Assembly (NCBI GenBank): GCA_945281075.1
Contig: CALYQE010000070.1
Coordinates: 1 to 9,957 of the forward strand
DNA length: 9,957 bases
Direction: 5' to 3'
Origin: an uncultured Lactobacillus sp.
GTDB lineage: Bacteria; Bacillota; Bacilli; Lactobacillales; Lactobacillaceae
Shown: piece after piece, positions 1 through 7,257 of the stretch
How positions within the stretch are numbered: the stretch's first letter is position 1
How the letters are laid out: every line of letters begins with the position of its first letter
Position numbers and translations under genes: made by a program
The notes under the pieces: model-generated
What the model saw: the letters and a program-made list of their open reading frames with translations, nothing else
Database searches by the model: none
Told to the model about the DNA's origin: nothing

Positions 1-14
1 AACCCGTTTTTCTT

Positions 15-43
15 TTGGCTTAAAATATAAAGTAATTTAAAAT
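15..43 (+). promoter_or_regulatory. Putative sigma-A promoter of the cysteine peptidase gene
   Basis: A TTGGCT hexamer at 15-20 is followed, after a 17-nt spacer, by TAAAAT at 38-43. This is four of six matches to the -35 consensus and five of six to the -10 consensus, at ideal spacing. Transcription would start near position 50 and give a short leader of about 19 nt containing the ribosome binding site at 54-60. The region is AT-rich, so a chance match is possible. Confidence 0.45.
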
Positions 44-68
44 TAGATTAAAAAGGGAGAATTTATTT

Positions 69-1385
69 ATGGGACACAAAGTTACTGTTCAAGAGATTGA
101 AAAATTTGCACACAGTTTTAATGAAAACCCTAAAAATCAAGTTGTGGCACGGGCTGCTCAAAAAAGTGGCGTTGCCATGGCAGCTTACAATGAACGGGTT
201 CAAGGCGAACTGACCCGCGTTTTTTCGACTGAATTAGACACCGAAAATGTAACCAACCAGCTCCATTCCGGTCGCTGCTGGGAATTTGCCACACTCAATA
301 TTTTGCGCCACCAATTTGGTAAAAAATATCACTGCAAAAATTTTACTTTCTCACAAAGTTATAACTTTTTCTGGGATAAAATTGAACGTGCCAATACATT
401 CTACGATAATATCCTGACAACAGCTGATGAAGAACTAAACTCGCGTAGCGTTGAAGCCATTTTAAACGGTGCCGGTCAAGATGGCGGACATTTCCACATG
501 GGTGCTGCTCTAGTCGAAAAATACGGCGTGGTTCCATCTTATGCAATGCCTGAGAGTTTTAACGCTAACAATACTGATGCCTTTGGTAAAACCTTGGGTG
601 ACAAGCTGAGAAAAGACGCGTTGGTACTACGCGAATTAAAGCGTGCGGGCAAAGATGACGAAGTTGAAAAAGCACGCGAGCAATTTTTAAGCGAAGTTTA
701 TCAAATGACTGCCATTGCAGTCGGCGAGCCGCCTAAGAAGTTTGACCTCGAATACCGTGACGATGATAAGAAATACCACTTGGACAAAGACTTAACGCCA
801 ATTGAATTCTTGCACAAATATCTAAGCGATGTTGATTTCAGCGATTACGTTGTCTTAACCAATGCGCCCGACCGTGAATATAACAAACTATATGGTATTC
901 CATTTGCTGACAATGTTGGCGGCGTCTGCAGAATTAAGTTCCTCAACGTCCCAATGGAATATTTGGAAACCTACTCTGTTAACCAGTTAAAAGACGGTGA
1001 AGCCGTTTGGTTTGGTAATGATGTTCTGGTTCAAAGCGACCGTAAGCAAGGCTACCTTGATAGCAATTTGTATCAATATAGTGATCTGTATGGCGTTGAT
1101 CTGGGAATGTCAAAAGCTGACCGCTTGCGCACTGGTTCGGGCTATGCCTCCCATGCAATGGTTTTAGTTGGGGTTGACGAAGAAAACGGCCATATTCGCC
1201 AATGGAAAGTTGAAAATTCATGGGGCGAAAAGAATGGTGATAAAGGCTTCTTCGTCATGAATGATGAATGGTTCAAAGAATATGTTTATGAAGTCGTGGT
1301 GCACAAGAAGTACCTTACTCCTGAACAAGTTGCTTTGGCTGAAGGCCCAGTAACTGACCTGCCTGCTTGGGATTCAATTGCTTAA
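69..1385 (+). CDS. C1B papain-like cysteine peptidase, PepE/PepG-type (PepC/bleomycin hydrolase family)
   Basis: This is a cytosolic peptidase that degrades oligopeptides taken up during growth on protein. It has 438 residues and no signal peptide. The papain-type catalytic set is visible: Gln64 (oxyanion hole) and Cys70 in NQLHSGRCWEFA, His362 in GYASHAMVLVG, and Asn383 in KVENSWG. Family knowledge: PepC aminopeptidases are about 449 residues and end in an arm like PAWDPMGALA that fills the active-site cleft, whereas the PepE and PepG endopeptidases are about 437-438 residues. Here the protein ends PAWDSIA, about three residues shorter, so I infer a PepE/PepG-like endopeptidase, though aminopeptidase C cannot be excluded. 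Glu72 directly after the catalytic Cys-Trp is unusual; Leu or Met is common there. The ATG is preceded by AGGGAGA at 54-60 with good spacing. The gene stands alone, with its own promoter and a terminator 22 nt after the stop codon. Confidence 0.93.
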   Translation: MGHKVTVQEIEKFAHSFNENPKNQVVARAAQKSGVAMAAYNERVQGELTRVFSTELDTENVTNQLHSGRCWEFATLNILRHQFGKKYHCKNFTFSQSYNFFWDKIERANTFYDNILTTADEELNSRSVEAILNGAGQDGGHFHMGAALVEKYGVVPSYAMPESFNANNTDAFGKTLGDKLRKDALVLRELKRAGKDDEVEKAREQFLSEVYQMTAIAVGEPPKKFDLEYRDDDKKYHLDKDLTPIEFLHKYLSDVDFSDYVVLTNAPDREYNKLYGIPFADNVGGVCRIKFLNVPMEYLETYSVNQLKDGEAVWFGNDVLVQSDRKQGYLDSNLYQYSDLYGVDLGMSKADRLRTGSGYASHAMVLVGVDEENGHIRQWKVENSWGEKNGDKGFFVMNDEWFKEYVYEVVVHKKYLTPEQVALAEGPVTDLPAWDSIA

Positions 1386-1407
1386 GCTGCAAACCAATTT
1401 TTAACAG

Positions 1408-1441
1408 AAGCGCTGCGAAGTAATCTTGCCAGCGCTTTTTT
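1408..1441 (+). terminator. Rho-independent terminator of the peptidase gene
   Basis: The arms AAGCGCTG (1408-1415) and CAGCGCTT (1430-1437) pair perfectly. The stem can extend through C1416-G1428 and AAG/CTT (1418-1420 with 1425-1427) to a TAAT loop, with one bulged base on each side. A run of six T follows at 1436-1441. It lies 22 nt after the peptidase stop codon. Confidence 0.85.
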
Positions 1442-1467
1442 GCTGCTTTAACTTTTACACGGCAAGC

Positions 1468-1505
1468 AAAAACGAACTTCTTTTTTGAAGTTCGTTTTTA
1501 TTTTT
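1468..1505. terminator. Bidirectional terminator between the convergent peptidase gene and nucleoside operon
   Basis: A perfect 13-bp stem is formed by 1468-1480 and 1487-1499 around a loop of six T. Each arm has five A/T pairs at its base, so both strands end in a T-run. On the minus strand it lies 13 nt after the nucleoside hydrolase stop and is the end of that operon. On the + strand it backs up the peptidase terminator at 1408-1441. Confidence 0.88.
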
Positions 1506-1512
1506 TCAAAAA

Positions 1513-2451
1513 TTAGTTGGCTCTCATCAGCAATTCATCAAACTTTTTAAAGAACAGATCCTTATCCGCCTTAGTTACTAAGCTGATTTCGCGGCCATTA
1601 GGATCATCTTCCATCCGGCCCGCAGCTGTGCCAGTCGTAATGACTTTAACCCGTCGTTTTTCGGCCTGCAAAACCAATTCAGGATACAATGCACTGATCA
1701 CGGTTAAAACGTCCCAGAAGTAGAGCTGCATCGTTTGAATTGGTGGATTAACCAATAAACTATAAGCTTGTCCAACTAGGTCAATTGCTGGATATTTACG
1801 CAGACTTGCCCAGTGCATTTTTAATTCATCGGTCAGCGGCAACTCTTCGCTGCTTTCAAGGCCGATAACTTCCATTGGGATATTGGACTCCAAAACCCGC
1901 TCAACCGCAGCTGGATCCCAGAAGGCATTCCATTCTTGCGTACCGTCAGCGTTAACTTGAACCACGTTGCCGTGACCATCAAGCGAGCCACCCATCCAGT
2001 ATAACTTGGCAATTTTGGCTTCAATTCCCGGTTCTGCCTCTAAAGCACGTGCCAAATCAGTAATCGGACCGGTCATTACCAACGTGACCAGCTCAGAAGC
2101 ATTTTCAATCTTAGTTATCAAATCTAAGTGGGCCGGTTGTGCGGCCTCTTTTGTCACCATTTTGCCACTTTCATTTAAAAGAGGCAGCGAGTTAAAGGAG
2201 TACGATGCGGTCCGCCACTCTGCTGGAAATTGGTTAACCGCGCGGGAAGTTGATTTAGCAACCTCTAGTTCATCACCGCGTAAATTGAAGCGGTCAGTCA
2301 TTTTGCGACAAACTTCAACTGAAGGATCTACATAGCCATCGGCATCAATTGCACTCACACCAAGCAGCTTAATGTCCGGTGCCAGCAAAAAAAGCAAGTA
2401 TGACACTAAGTCATCGATATTGCCATCATGGTTAAAGTAAATTTGTTTCAT
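1513..2451 (-). CDS. Nucleoside hydrolase, IAG (purine nucleoside)-type, IUNH family
   Basis: A 312-residue cytosolic enzyme that hydrolyses the N-glycosidic bond of ribonucleosides to ribose plus base. The calcium/ribose motif is F-N7-H8-D9-G-N-I-D13-D14. Further motifs are FPAEWR (Trp79), VMTGPITDLA (Thr127), GG at 154-155, EWNAFWDP (Glu173, Asn175) and YFWDVLT (Trp246-Asp247). From memory of the Trypanosoma vivax IAG hydrolase, these match its HDGNLDD, FPKEWR, EWNIYWDP and AWDALT blocks. Trp79 and Trp246 stand where its base-stacking Trp83 and Trp260 sit; classic IU/CU enzymes have His before that last Asp. This suggests purine preference (inference). The first Asp of the usual DxD is Asn7. 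The start chosen is the ATG at 2451, with AAGGAG 5 nt upstream; a 22-residue upstream extension would run into nupC and has no homologous look. It is the last gene of the transport operon, 10 nt after nupC. Confidence 0.93.
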   Translation of the reverse strand: MKQIYFNHDGNIDDLVSYLLFLLAPDIKLLGVSAIDADGYVDPSVEVCRKMTDRFNLRGDELEVAKSTSRAVNQFPAEWRTASYSFNSLPLLNESGKMVTKEAAQPAHLDLITKIENASELVTLVMTGPITDLARALEAEPGIEAKIAKLYWMGGSLDGHGNVVQVNADGTQEWNAFWDPAAVERVLESNIPMEVIGLESSEELPLTDELKMHWASLRKYPAIDLVGQAYSLLVNPPIQTMQLYFWDVLTVISALYPELVLQAEKRRVKVITTGTAAGRMEDDPNGREISLVTKADKDLFFKKFDELLMRAN

Positions 2452-2456
2452 TCTTT

Positions 2457-2462
2457 CTCCTT
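2457..2462 (-). promoter_or_regulatory. Ribosome binding site fixing the nucleoside hydrolase start
   Basis: AAGGAG on the minus strand ends 5 nt before the ATG at 2451 and overlaps the TAA stop of nupC (2462-2464). It supports the 312-residue start over a start 22 codons upstream inside nupC. Confidence 0.8.
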
Positions 2463-3418
2463 TATTTCGACTTAATATAGTTCTGACCGTCAGCCGCAGG
2501 TGCCACTGATTTACCAAAGAATAAAACCAGAATGACGATTGTGATCACATATGGCGCAATCTGCATGTAAACTGACGGGATATGGTTGAAAAATGGCAGC
2601 TGGTTGCCGATAATACTGAGGCTTTGTGCAAAACCAAAGAATAGCGAAGCCAGCATTCCCCCGAGTGGATTCCACTTACCGAAAATCATGGCAGCCAAAG
2701 CCATAAAGCCCTGACCAACAATGGTTGAAATTGAAAAGTTACCCGAAATTGCTTGCGCAAACACCGCACCACCGACACCGCCTAATAAGCCGGAAATCAA
2801 AACACCAGCATAGCGCATGCCATATACGTTGATGCCCATTGTGTCTGCCGCTTGCGGATTTTCTCCACAAGCACGCAGACGCAGTCCAAAACGGGTTTTA
2901 TACAAAATCCACCACAAAGCAATTGAAACTACAATTGCCAGCCAGGCAGGTGCCGAGGTATTCCGGAAAAATATTGGGCCAATAACTGGAATGTCTGCTA
3001 GGCCAGGAAAGCTAAAGTAGCCAAAGCTTTGCGTAATATTCTCGGTTTGCCCCTTATCATAGATCGCCTTAACCAAGAAAACTCCTAATGGCGGTGCCAT
3101 TAAGTTTAAGACCGTCCCACTAATAACGTGATCGGCGTGAAAATTGATCGTTGCAACAGCATGCAAGAGTGAAAAGATCATGCCGACAACGCCGCCAACC
3201 ACAAGACCTAGCCATGGTGTGAGCTTGCCCAAAGACGAGGCAAACGTCAGGTTAAAGACAACAGACGCAAAGGCCCCCATTGTCATGATCCCTTCCAGCC
3301 CCACGTTGGTGATACCAGAGTTTTCACTATAAACTCCACCTAGTGAGGTAAAAATCAGCGGTGTGGAATAAACAAAAGTTGATGACACCAGTAAGGATAA
3401 AATAGTCATTAAGTTCAT
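2462..3418 (-). CDS. nupC: Nucleoside ABC transporter permease, NupC/YufQ-like (BPD_transp_2)
   Basis: A 318-residue integral membrane protein, one of two permeases forming the channel for nucleosides. It has about eight to ten hydrophobic segments, starting at residues 3-27. The family block NVGLEGIMTMGAF (38-50) is clear. A cytosolic loop TRFGLRLRACGENPQAADTMG (175-195) resembles the EAA-like coupling region of the YufQ/RbsC branch that contacts the ATPase. The stretch SGLLGGVGGAVFA (209-221) is also typical. The ATG overlaps the stop of the preceding permease by one base (TAATG), which points to translational coupling. A strong AAGGAGGG site lies upstream at 3427-3434. Known relatives are NupC of Lactococcus lactis and NupQ of Bacillus subtilis; the substrate is inferred from these and from the neighbouring nucleoside hydrolase and BMP lipoproteins. 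Confidence 0.92.
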   Translation of the reverse strand: MNLMTILSLLVSSTFVYSTPLIFTSLGGVYSENSGITNVGLEGIMTMGAFASVVFNLTFASSLGKLTPWLGLVVGGVVGMIFSLLHAVATINFHADHVISGTVLNLMAPPLGVFLVKAIYDKGQTENITQSFGYFSFPGLADIPVIGPIFFRNTSAPAWLAIVVSIALWWILYKTRFGLRLRACGENPQAADTMGINVYGMRYAGVLISGLLGGVGGAVFAQAISGNFSISTIVGQGFMALAAMIFGKWNPLGGMLASLFFGFAQSLSIIGNQLPFFNHIPSVYMQIAPYVITIVILVLFFGKSVAPAADGQNYIKSK

Positions 3419-4551
3419 TATCCTTGCCCTCCTTCACTAGTTGTGGTCTTTGAAACGGTTGCCGGCCCAGTTTCCGCCTCACTATTTGGCACTTTTTCCT
3501 TGTTATTTTTAAACAGCAAGCCAATGACATACTGGATTGCAACGAAGAAAATAATTGCGGCAATCACGATTGAAACAATTTCATACGGTATGCCGGCAAT
3601 TGTCTGCATCCCTAAACCACCGATTTTTAGAATTGAGAATAAAAAGGCCGCAAGTAAAATGCCAATTGCGGTGCCACCGCCAAGCAGTGCCACTGACAGA
3701 CCGTCCCAGCCAATGTCCAAACTGGTGGTTTGCGTGAAGTAATTCTGGTATGTTCCCAAACCTTGAACCACGCCACCAAAACCGGCAAAGCCGCCGGACA
3801 AGATCATTGAATACAAAATGTTCTTTTTGGTGGACATCCCGGCGTAGCGACTGGCATACGGGTTAGCCCCAACCGATCTAATTTCAAAACCGGTAGTGGT
3901 TTTTTTCATTAAGTACCAGTACAAAAACGCACCGATCAAGGCCAAGAAGATACCTGCATTAATTCGAGAATCGCCAAACATCGAACTGAGCCACTCAATC
4001 CGCAAACTGCCGTTAGGCGCAATCGTCTTCGTAGTATCCGTATCGATCCGCAACTTTTGCGACATAACTTGCTGCATCAAGTACTGGCAAGAATAAAGCA
4101 CGATATAGTTAAGCATGATCGTGGTAATAACTTCATTTGTGCCAAACTGTGCACGCAGCCAGCCCGCGATTCCCGCTACAAAGGCGCCGGCGATGACACC
4201 AGCAATAATTGCTAGCGGCAAGAGCACGATTTTAGGCAAATTCTGATTGGCAAGTACGACCCAAATTGAAGTCAGCCAGCCCGCTTGCGCCTGTCCTGGC
4301 AAGCCAATATTGAAAAAGCCAGCATTTGACGCAATCGCAAATCCGATCGCCGTAAAAATTAATGGCGTCGCTTCACGGATCGTTTCGCCAATCCCATTCA
4401 TGTTGCCCAGTGCGCTGGTAAACATTGAAGAATAGGCTTCAATTGGGTTATAACTCCACACCAGCATAATTAATGCACCAACAATAAAACCAGCTAGAAT
4501 TGAAATAATTGGTACTAAGATTTTTTTTGTTTTAGGTTTTACTTTAAGCAA
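3418..4551 (-). CDS. nupB: Nucleoside ABC transporter permease, NupB/YufP-like (BPD_transp_2)
   Basis: The second membrane subunit of the nucleoside importer, 377 residues from the start chosen here. A basic N-terminus leads into a first membrane helix at about 12-32. Family blocks include NAGFFNIGLPGQ (76-87), the conserved NEVITTIMLNYI (139-150), and the cytosolic coupling loop GFEIRSVGANPYASRYAGMS (221-240). A hydrophilic tail rich in K, E, S and T fills about residues 348-377. The start is uncertain. TTG at 4551 has AAGAAGG 8 nt upstream and overlaps the end of nupA by 8 nt. An in-frame GTG at 4575 would add eight residues but has no good ribosome binding site, and a GTG at 4557 is too close to one. 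An A8 run in the coding strand (4521-4528) near the N-terminus is a possible slippage site. It overlaps nupC by one base. Confidence 0.9.
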   Translation of the reverse strand: MLKVKPKTKKILVPIISILAGFIVGALIMLVWSYNPIEAYSSMFTSALGNMNGIGETIREATPLIFTAIGFAIASNAGFFNIGLPGQAQAGWLTSIWVVLANQNLPKIVLLPLAIIAGVIAGAFVAGIAGWLRAQFGTNEVITTIMLNYIVLYSCQYLMQQVMSQKLRIDTDTTKTIAPNGSLRIEWLSSMFGDSRINAGIFLALIGAFLYWYLMKKTTTGFEIRSVGANPYASRYAGMSTKKNILYSMILSGGFAGFGGVVQGLGTYQNYFTQTTSLDIGWDGLSVALLGGGTAIGILLAAFLFSILKIGGLGMQTIAGIPYEIVSIVIAAIIFFVAIQYVIGLLFKNNKEKVPNSEAETGPATVSKTTTSEGGQG

Positions 4552-6079
4552 GAGCACTGCCTTCTTTCTTAACACCGGTCATTAACAACCCTAACTCTTC
4601 ATCACTGGTTTTTTCAGGTTTTACTTCACCTGAAATATTGCCATCGTGCAGAACAATAATCCGGTCCGATAACTGCATGACCTCGTCTAATTCATAGGAA
4701 ATCAACAAAATTGCCTTGCCTTTTGCCCGCTCAAGCAGCAACTGCTTATGAATATATTCAATTGCCCCAACATCGAGCCCACGAGTTGGCTGAAAGGCAA
4801 TAATCAGTTTGCTATCCAAATTCAATTCACGTGCAATAATCACTTTTTGTTGGTTACCACCCGATAAATCACTTACAGGCAGGTCGCTACCCGTAGTCCG
4901 GATATCAAACTGCTCAATTAATTGCTTGGCATGCTCATTAATCGCATCATAGTGCATCACGTGATGACTTGAAAAAGGTGGACGATAATAATTTTGCAAA
5001 GCTAAATTATCTGAAATTGAGAACGGCAAAATCAATCCGTATTTTTGCCGGTCAGAAGGAATATATGACACGCCATGTTCAGTAATCTTACGAACTTTCT
5101 GATTAGTCATATCTTCACCATCGATTACGACTTTGCCCGCGTTAATGTGCTGCATGCCCGTCAAGGCACGCGCCAATTCGTCTTGACCGTTGCCATCGAT
5201 TCCGGCAACACCAAGAATTTCACCAGCGCGCAGGTTAAACGATAACCCCTTAAGTGCTAAAACGCCCTGTTTGTTTTTAACTTGTAAATCACTGACCTGA
5301 AGCATGGTCTTTCCAACTTTAGCGGCTGGCTTGTCCAGCTTCATGTCGACATGACGACCTACCATTAATTCCGCCAAGCGGTTATTGCTTACGTCTGCCA
5401 CATCGAATGTGCCAACGCTTTTGCCGGATCGAATAACCGTTACCCGGTCGGCAGCACGTTTAATTTCTTCGAGCTTATGAGTGATCAGGATAATTGATTT
5501 TCCCTCTTTAGCCAGCTCTTTCAAAATCTGGATAAACTCAGTTATTTCCTGCGGTGTCAGTACGGCCGTCGGCTCGTCAAAAATCATGATATCAGCACCA
5601 CGATAGAGAATCTTCAAAATCTCGACACGTTGCTGCTGGGCTACCGTAATTTCACTGACTTTTTTCTTGGGATCAACGTTTAAATTATAGCGCGCAGATA
5701 ATGCTTCAATTTGCTGCTGTGCTTTTTTAAAGTCAATTTTTGGTCCCTTGACCGTTTCATGGCCTAAAATAATGTTCTCTAAAACCGTGAAAGAGTTCAT
5801 CAGCATAAAGTGCTGGTGCACCATTCCGATTCCTAGGTCCTTGGCAACGGTTGGACTTTTGACCGCCACCTTTTGCCCTTGAACTAGAATGTCACCAGAA
5901 GTCGGCATCAGCAAACCTGATAAAATACTCATCAAGGTCGACTTACCCGCACCATTTTCACCCAGTAAGGCTAAAATCTCACCCTTTTTCACGGTTAGAT
6001 TAATATCATCATTGGCCTTAAAGCCATTAAAGTCTTTGACAATATGGCGCATTTCAATTACATTAGCCGTATTTTCCAT
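4544..6079 (-). CDS. nupA: Nucleoside ABC transporter ATP-binding protein, two fused NBDs (NupA/YufO-like)
   Basis: This 511-residue cytosolic ATPase drives nucleoside import and carries two nucleotide-binding domains in one chain, as in the RbsA/YufO group. NBD1 (about 6-245) has Walker A GENGAGKST (40-48), Q-loop Gln89, Walker B IMIFDEP (Asp168, Glu169) and H-loop His201; its signature is degenerate (ITVAQ, 144-148, in place of an LSxGQ-like motif). NBD2 (about 258-505) lacks the Walker A Lys (GIDGNGQDE, 293-301), has IAFQP in place of a DEP Walker B (427-431) and Tyr462 at the H-loop, but keeps an intact signature LSGGNQQ (405-411). One competent and one degenerate ATP site are therefore expected. 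An in-frame TAA three codons upstream rules out a longer start. The ribosome binding site is poorly spaced, and a hairpin terminator separates this gene from the lipoprotein gene upstream. Confidence 0.95.
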   Translation of the reverse strand: MENTANVIEMRHIVKDFNGFKANDDINLTVKKGEILALLGENGAGKSTLMSILSGLLMPTSGDILVQGQKVAVKSPTVAKDLGIGMVHQHFMLMNSFTVLENIILGHETVKGPKIDFKKAQQQIEALSARYNLNVDPKKKVSEITVAQQQRVEILKILYRGADIMIFDEPTAVLTPQEITEFIQILKELAKEGKSIILITHKLEEIKRAADRVTVIRSGKSVGTFDVADVSNNRLAELMVGRHVDMKLDKPAAKVGKTMLQVSDLQVKNKQGVLALKGLSFNLRAGEILGVAGIDGNGQDELARALTGMQHINAGKVVIDGEDMTNQKVRKITEHGVSYIPSDRQKYGLILPFSISDNLALQNYYRPPFSSHHVMHYDAINEHAKQLIEQFDIRTTGSDLPVSDLSGGNQQKVIIARELNLDSKLIIAFQPTRGLDVGAIEYIHKQLLLERAKGKAILLISYELDEVMQLSDRIIVLHDGNISGEVKPEKTSDEELGLLMTGVKKEGSALA

Positions 6080-6092
6080 TTCGCTTACTTAA

Positions 6093-6101
6093 TTTCCTTT
6101 T
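6093..6101 (-). promoter_or_regulatory. Weak, distant ribosome binding site of nupA
   Basis: AAAAGGAAA on the minus strand is the only purine-rich site before the nupA ATG, but 13 nt separate it from the start, more than usual. It sits immediately after the intercistronic hairpin, so both transcription and translation of nupA may be damped relative to the lipoprotein genes. Confidence 0.45.
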
Positions 6102-6103
6102 GT

Positions 6104-6136
6104 AAAAAACTCTTTGTAATTCTACAAAGAGTTTTT
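6104..6136 (-). terminator. Intercistronic hairpin terminator between the second bmp gene and nupA
   Basis: A perfect 14-bp stem is formed by 6105-6118 and 6123-6136 around the loop ATTC. On the minus strand the 3' arm TACAAAGAGTTTTT is followed by one more T, giving a run of six. It begins 8 nt after the stop of the second lipoprotein gene. Since nupA has no evident promoter of its own after the hairpin, it probably acts as a leaky terminator or a 3'-end stabiliser, giving more lipoprotein mRNA than membrane-complex mRNA. Confidence 0.8.
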
Positions 6137-6143
6137 AAATTAT

Positions 6144-7211
6144 TTAGTTACTAACCTTGACCTTACCAGCGATAATTTGCGCCTTTGCCTTTTGGACAGC
6201 TGCCCAAGCTTTAGCTGACAAGTTACCCTTAGTAACAGAAACACCATTTTCTTTTAAAGAGTACTCGAGGTGCTTGCCGCCTGGGAACTTGCCTTTAGCT
6301 GCATCATCAGCTAACGACTTGGTTACAACGCCTAAGCCCTTCAAGACCGATGTTAAAGTAAAGTTAGCCTTTTTACCATCTTTTGTCTTATACTCGCCCA
6401 TTTTTTCTTGGTCAACATCAACGCCGACAACCCAGACCTTTTCGTCAGCCGAGCGGGTTTGATTGTGTGCTTTTGCTTCTTGGAAAACACCGTTTCCGGC
6501 TGAACCAGCAGCTTGGAAGATTACGTCGCACTTATCAGCATACATTGACTGGGCCATTGACTTGGCCTTGTCAGTTGAAGTAAAGTTGCCAACATATTGC
6601 GAGCTGACGGTGATCTTTTTATTCATTTGTTTAGCAGCATCTTCAACGCCTTGCTTAAAGCCATTTTCAAATGCTTCAATGATCGTTGACTTGGCACCGC
6701 CGATAAAACCAACCTTGTTGGTCTTAGTTGAGTAAGCCGCCGCTACACCGCCAAGATACGATGCTTCATTACTCTTAAAAGTAACGGAAGCAACATTTTT
6801 TTGACCGGTGATTACGTCATCAACAATTACGAAATTCTTCTTTGGGTTCTTCTTAGCTGCAGCGCTAACCGAATCCTTTAACAAATAACCAATGCCATAA
6901 ATCGTCTGATAGCCTGATTTAGCCGCCTGATTAAAGTTAGGCGTATAATCACTGGCACTATTAGACTGAAAGTATTGGTAGCCGCTGCCTTGCTTCAGGC
7001 TATGCTCTTTACCGTAGGCTTTGAAGCCTTCCCAAGCAGCCTGATTAAAGGACTGGTCATTTATTCCGTTACTGTCAGTAATTAGAGCAATACTATTTTT
7101 CTTGCTCGAGCCGGTTGAATTCTGCTTTTTACCAGAACAGCCGGTCACTAGCAGCGCCAGCGACGTTGCGATAACTCCTAATGAAAGAAATTTCGTATAT
7201 TTCTTACCCAT
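6144..7211 (-). CDS. bmpA: BMP/PnrA-family nucleoside-binding lipoprotein (second copy)
   Basis: An extracellular substrate-binding lipoprotein of 355 residues for the nucleoside ABC importer. The N-terminus has lysines, a hydrophobic core and lipobox LVTGC, with lipidated Cys25, then a Lys/Ser/Gly/Asn linker. The mature domain carries BMP-family blocks: SIALITDSNGINDQSFNQAAWEG (40-62), GYQTIYGIGY (100-109), KNFVIVDDV (125-133), VGFIGG (167-172), IFQAAGSAGNGVFQEA (231-246), VWVVGVDVDQ (259-268) and the C-terminal KFPGGKHLEYSLKENGVSV. It is closely similar to the lipoprotein encoded upstream (about two thirds identical by eye), so the pair arose by duplication. GGAGG lies 10 nt before the ATG. 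Known relatives are BmpA of Lactococcus lactis and PnrA of Treponema pallidum. A terminator hairpin follows directly. Confidence 0.94.
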   Translation of the reverse strand: MGKKYTKFLSLGVIATSLALLVTGCSGKKQNSTGSSKKNSIALITDSNGINDQSFNQAAWEGFKAYGKEHSLKQGSGYQYFQSNSASDYTPNFNQAAKSGYQTIYGIGYLLKDSVSAAAKKNPKKNFVIVDDVITGQKNVASVTFKSNEASYLGGVAAAYSTKTNKVGFIGGAKSTIIEAFENGFKQGVEDAAKQMNKKITVSSQYVGNFTSTDKAKSMAQSMYADKCDVIFQAAGSAGNGVFQEAKAHNQTRSADEKVWVVGVDVDQEKMGEYKTKDGKKANFTLTSVLKGLGVVTKSLADDAAKGKFPGGKHLEYSLKENGVSVTKGNLSAKAWAAVQKAKAQIIAGKVKVSN

Positions 7212-7230
7212 AAAATTTTACCCTCCACAA

Positions 7231-7243
7231 AAATACGAACTTT
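7231..7243 (+). promoter_or_regulatory. PurBox-like sequence upstream of the second bmp gene
   Basis: AAATACGAACTTT matches the PurR-binding PurBox consensus AWWWCCGAACWWT, as I remember it from Lactococcus and Bacillus, at twelve of thirteen positions. It lies between the -10-like element at 7258-7263 and the lipoprotein start at 7211. No clear second inverted box was found, so this is a suggestion only. Confidence 0.22.
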
Positions 7244-7257
7244 TCATTAATTACTTT

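Noticed and set aside
1468..1480. PurBox-like AAAAACGAACTTC
   Set aside because: It is one arm of the perfect bidirectional terminator at the end of two convergent units, where a transcription regulator site makes no sense.
2452..2517. N-terminal 22-codon extension of the nucleoside hydrolase
   Set aside because: It overlaps nupC, has no ribosome binding site, and precedes the family-typical KQIYFNHDG beginning; the ATG at 2451 has AAGGAG at good spacing.
4521..4528. A8 homopolymer in nupB as a phase-variation or frameshift site
   Set aside because: An eight-base run in AT-rich Lys codons is common in lactobacilli, and no alternative-frame product or slippery context with a structure is evident.
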